Of a stretch of 12,818 bases of DNA, positions 10,597 to 12,818 are shown one piece after another. A model generated the notes under the pieces. That model was not told where the DNA came from, searched no databases, and worked only from the letters and a program-made list of their open reading frames with translations. Position numbers and translations under genes: made by a program. The DNA is from VRUE01 sp036525295 (lineage in GTDB: Bacteria; Actinomycetota; Thermoleophilia; Solirubrobacterales; 70-9). Numbering within the stretch: position 1 is the stretch's first letter; each line of letters starts with the position of its first letter. The stretch spans positions 1-12,818 of the forward strand of contig DATDAQ010000087.1 in the NCBI GenBank assembly GCA_036525295.1, given 5' to 3'.

Positions 10597-12818
10597 ATGG
10601 CGCTGCTGGAGCGAAACGTCTCCTCACTGGTGCCGCGGACGTCCGAGCCGGCATCCGACCGCGCTCCCGACAGCCTTGCGGCCGGTGCGGCCCAACCGCT
10701 GCGCCGCGACCTGGAGGAGCTGCTCGGCGCCGATCGCGTCCTCGGCCGGGCGAGCGACATCGTCCGCTACGCCTCCGACGCCAGCCCCTACCGGCTCTTC
10801 CCCCAGGTCGTCGTCATGGCTCAAGACGCTGACGACGTCGCCAAAGTCCTCGCCTACGGGCGTCGCGGCGGGACTCCGGTCACCTTCCGCGCCGGCGGCA
10901 CCAGCCTCAACGGCCAGGGCCAGACCGACGGGATCCTGGTCGACGTGCGGCGCCACTTCGGCGGGGTCGCGGTGGAGGACGGGGCGGCGCGCGTCCGGGT
11001 CAAGCCCGGCACCGTGCTCGGCCACGCCAACCGGGTTCTCGCCCCGCACGGGCGCAAGCTCGGGCCCGACCCGGCCAGCACCGACATCGCCTGCGTCGGC
11101 GGCGTGATCGCCAACAACTCGGGAGGGATGCGCTGCGGCGTCAGCAAGGACTCCTACTCGACCGTGAGCTCGATGACGCTGGTGCTTCCATCGGGGACGA
11201 CGATCGACACCGCCGAGCCCGGCGCCGCCGAACGCTTCGCCGCCGAGGAGCCGGATCTGGCCGCCGGCCTCGCCGCGATCCGCGACGAGATCCGCGCCGA
11301 CGCCGAGCTGAGCGATCGCATCCGGCGCAAGTTCGCGATCAAGAACACGACCGGGTACCGGCTCTGCGCCTTCCTCGACGCGGACGAGCCGCTGGAGATC
11401 TTCCGCCGCCTCGTGGTCGGCTCGGAGGGCACGCTCGCCTTCGTCGCCGAGGCCGTCTTCGAGACCGTGCCGCTGCCGGCGCGCACGACGACGGCCTGGG
11501 TTCACTTCCCCGGTATCGACGAGGCGATCGCGCCGGTCCGCGACCTGGTCGAGAGCGGTGCGACCGCGGTCGAGCTGATGGTCGCCCCGGCGCTGATCAC
11601 CGCCGCCTGGAACATGGTCGGCGCGCCGGAGGAGTGGAAAGAGCTGCCGCCGGAGTCGGCGGTGCTGCTGATCGAGTACGGGGCCGGGACGAGCGAGGAG
11701 CTCGACGCCCAGGTCGTGAAGGCCAACGAGATCTTCGCCGGCCACGAGACGCTCGAGCCGTTCGAGTTCACTCGCGACGCCGAGGAGATCGAGCTGGCCT
11801 GGCGCGTGCGCGAGGGCCTGCACGGGTTGATCGGCCGGGTGCGAATGCCCGGCACGGCGCTGATCGTCGAGGACGTCTGCGTGCCGCCCGAGCGGATCGC
11901 CGAGGGCGCCCGCGACCTGCAGGCGCTGCTCGGCGAGCACGGCTTCCTGCCCGGCGTCGCCGGCCACGCCTCGGCCGGCAACCTGCACTTCATGCTCACG
12001 CCCGACTTCGCCAAGGCGGAGGACCTCGAGCGCTACGAGGCTTTCATGGGCAAGCTGGTCGAGCTGATCGTCGGCAAGTACGACGGCTCGCTCAAGGCCG
12101 AGCATGGCACCGGGATCAACATGGCCCCCTACGTCGAGCGCGAGTGGGGAGAGAAGGCGACCGAGCTGATGTGGCGGGTGAAGCGGCTTGCCGACCCCGA
12201 CGGCGTCCTCAACCCCGGCGTGGTGCTGAACCGCGACCCCGCGGTTCACCTGCAGAACCTGAAAACGACCCCCGCGATCGAGGAGTCCGCGACGACCTGC
12301 GTCGAGTGCGGCTTCTGCGAGCCGGTCTGCCCCAGCCGAAACCTGACGACGACGCCGCGCCAGCGAATCGTCCTGCGCCGCGAGATGGCTCGCCAGCCAG
12401 CCGGGTCGCCCCTCCAGCGCGCCCTGCTGGAGGAGTTCGAGTACGACTCGATGGACACCTGTGCCGCCGACGGCTCCTGCCAACTCGCCTGCCCGCTCGG
12501 GATCGACACCGGCAAGCTGGTCAAGGAAATGCGCCAGGAGAGGCACACGCCGCGGGCCGAACGAGCCGCCCTAGCGGCGGCGAAGCGCTGGAGCACTGTC
12601 GAGAAGGCCTCACGCGCCGGCCTGCGCCTCGGCGGCCCGCTGGCGCGGCGGACGAAGCGCGGCAATGCCCTGCCGGGACCGGCGTCCCCACAGCTGCCGC
12701 CGACCGAGCGCCAGGGCGCTGCGGCCGTCTACGTCCCCTCCTGCACCAACCGCATCTTCGCCCCCCCACTCCCCGCCGACGGGCCGAATTCCGTAACTAT
12801 GTTCCGGAATTCGGCCCG
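10597..12818 (+). CDS. FAD/4Fe-4S 2-hydroxyacid dehydrogenase (D-lactate/glycolate oxidase type), 3' partial
   Basis: About 740 codons are present and the frame is open to the edge; full-length relatives are about 900-1000 residues. The order is an FAD-binding PCMH-type domain (about 55-235, with A99-G-G-T-S-L-N-G-Q107 and G156-PDPAS plus C166-VGGVIANNSGG), GSEGTL at 275-280, an FAD-oxidase C-terminal domain (GH457-ASAGNLH464 and E502-H-G-T-G506), then a dicluster ferredoxin module: C568-VEC-GFC-EPVC578-P and C622-AADGSC628-QLAC632-P. The start of the cysteine-rich CCG domain is seen at VYVPSC716-TNRIF. This is the GlcD-GlcF-like fusion found in D-lactate, glycolate or D-2-hydroxyglutarate dehydrogenases, which pass electrons through Fe-S clusters to the respiratory chain. 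After residue 722 the sequence departs from what the family usually shows and enters a palindrome in frame. ATG 10597 lies 10 nt after the decarboxylase stop with only a weak AAGG nearby. Confidence 0.9.
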   Translation, partial: MALLERNVSSLVPRTSEPASDRAPDSLAAGAAQPLRRDLEELLGADRVLGRASDIVRYASDASPYRLFPQVVVMAQDADDVAKVLAYGRRGGTPVTFRAGGTSLNGQGQTDGILVDVRRHFGGVAVEDGAARVRVKPGTVLGHANRVLAPHGRKLGPDPASTDIACVGGVIANNSGGMRCGVSKDSYSTVSSMTLVLPSGTTIDTAEPGAAERFAAEEPDLAAGLAAIRDEIRADAELSDRIRRKFAIKNTTGYRLCAFLDADEPLEIFRRLVVGSEGTLAFVAEAVFETVPLPARTTTAWVHFPGIDEAIAPVRDLVESGATAVELMVAPALITAAWNMVGAPEEWKELPPESAVLLIEYGAGTSEELDAQVVKANEIFAGHETLEPFEFTRDAEEIELAWRVREGLHGLIGRVRMPGTALIVEDVCVPPERIAEGARDLQALLGEHGFLPGVAGHASAGNLHFMLTPDFAKAEDLERYEAFMGKLVELIVGKYDGSLKAEHGTGINMAPYVEREWGEKATELMWRVKRLADPDGVLNPGVVLNRDPAVHLQNLKTTPAIEESATTCVECGFCEPVCPSRNLTTTPRQRIVLRREMARQPAGSPLQRALLEEFEYDSMDTCAADGSCQLACPLGIDTGKLVKEMRQERHTPRAERAALAAAKRWSTVEKASRAGLRLGGPLARRTKRGNALPGPASPQLPPTERQGAAAVYVPSCTNRIFAPPLPADGPNSVTMFRNSA
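12780..12818. repeat. 39-bp near-perfect palindrome at the window edge
   Basis: CGGGCCGAATTCCG (12780-12793) and its exact reverse complement (12805-12818) flank an 11-nt centre that itself pairs AAC (12795-12797) with GTT (12801-12803). The symmetry axis is at 12799: 17 of 18 arm positions pair, the only mismatch being 12794/12804, with a 3-nt TAT loop. It lies in frame within the FAD/Fe-S oxidase gene and contains two GAATTC sites. I found no second copy in this window. It may be a dispersed palindromic repeat or an assembly fold-back. Confidence 0.85.

Noticed and set aside
10624..12546. 640-codon open frame on the minus strand opposite the FAD/Fe-S oxidase
   Set aside because: The plus strand carries clear FAD and Fe-S motifs throughout. 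The antisense frame is low-complexity and is a GC-bias shadow.
12780..12818. Reading the palindrome as a cloning linker because it contains two GAATTC sites
   Set aside because: The symmetry extends well beyond a linker and has a structured centre. An artefact of assembly remains possible and is kept as the alternative in the finding.
12780..12818. Reading the palindrome as a rho-independent terminator
   Set aside because: It lies inside an open reading frame of an incomplete enzyme, and no T-tract can be seen because the window ends there.

Overview
The window is very GC-rich, densely coded bacterial DNA with no RNA gene, CRISPR array or transposase that I can see. It looks like chromosomal DNA of a high-GC actinobacterium, most likely class Thermoleophilia (Solirubrobacterales-like). 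This rests on codon use rich in G/C at third positions, a lysine/arginine-rich beta-strand C-terminal module on a secreted protein that I associate with that group, a permuted SpoIID/LytB protein, and start codons sitting 6-10 nt after a TAnnnT hexamer, which suggests leaderless mRNAs. The taxonomic call is an inference.

Layout. (1) 126-1690, plus strand: a membrane PAP2 phosphatase overlaps the ychF ATPase/GTPase gene by an ATGA junction. (2) 1733-2722, plus: a CrtC/AttH-like lipocalin-fold protein of unknown role, convergent with (3) 2736-3833, minus: a secreted SpoIID/LytB-domain protein whose GHGVGMSQYGA motif is at the N-terminus. (4) 3890-5335, plus: an NAD(P)-dependent aldehyde dehydrogenase, divergent from (3). 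(5) 5388-6374, plus: a secreted protein with an N-terminal jelly-roll-like domain. (6) 6387-8938, minus: in transcription order, a secreted M15-like (DD-peptidase fold) protein, a small lipoprotein, and class II fumarase fumC, each closely spaced but each with its own promoter-like signal. (7) 8988 to the right edge, plus: a benzoylformate decarboxylase homologue (mdlC-like), followed 10 nt later by a large FAD plus 4Fe-4S 2-hydroxyacid dehydrogenase that runs off the end.

How the genes may work together. The two rightmost genes suggest a route in which a 2-hydroxy acid is oxidised to a 2-oxo acid by the FAD/Fe-S enzyme and then decarboxylated to an aldehyde by the ThDP enzyme. The aldehyde dehydrogenase about 3.7 kb upstream could oxidise that aldehyde, though it is not in the same operon. 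The decarboxylase keeps Ser26, Glu47 and His70 of the Pseudomonas enzyme but differs at other active-site positions, so the substrate may not be benzoylformate. Three genes encode exported proteins (SpoIID-like, M15-like, jelly-roll protein), plus a lipoprotein and a membrane phosphatase, which gives the window a cell-envelope flavour.

Most unusual feature: the last 39 bp form a near-perfect palindrome (17 of 18 arm pairs) that lies in frame inside the FAD/Fe-S oxidase gene and stops exactly at the window edge. It may be a dispersed palindromic repeat inserted into a coding region and breaking the assembly, or an assembly artefact.
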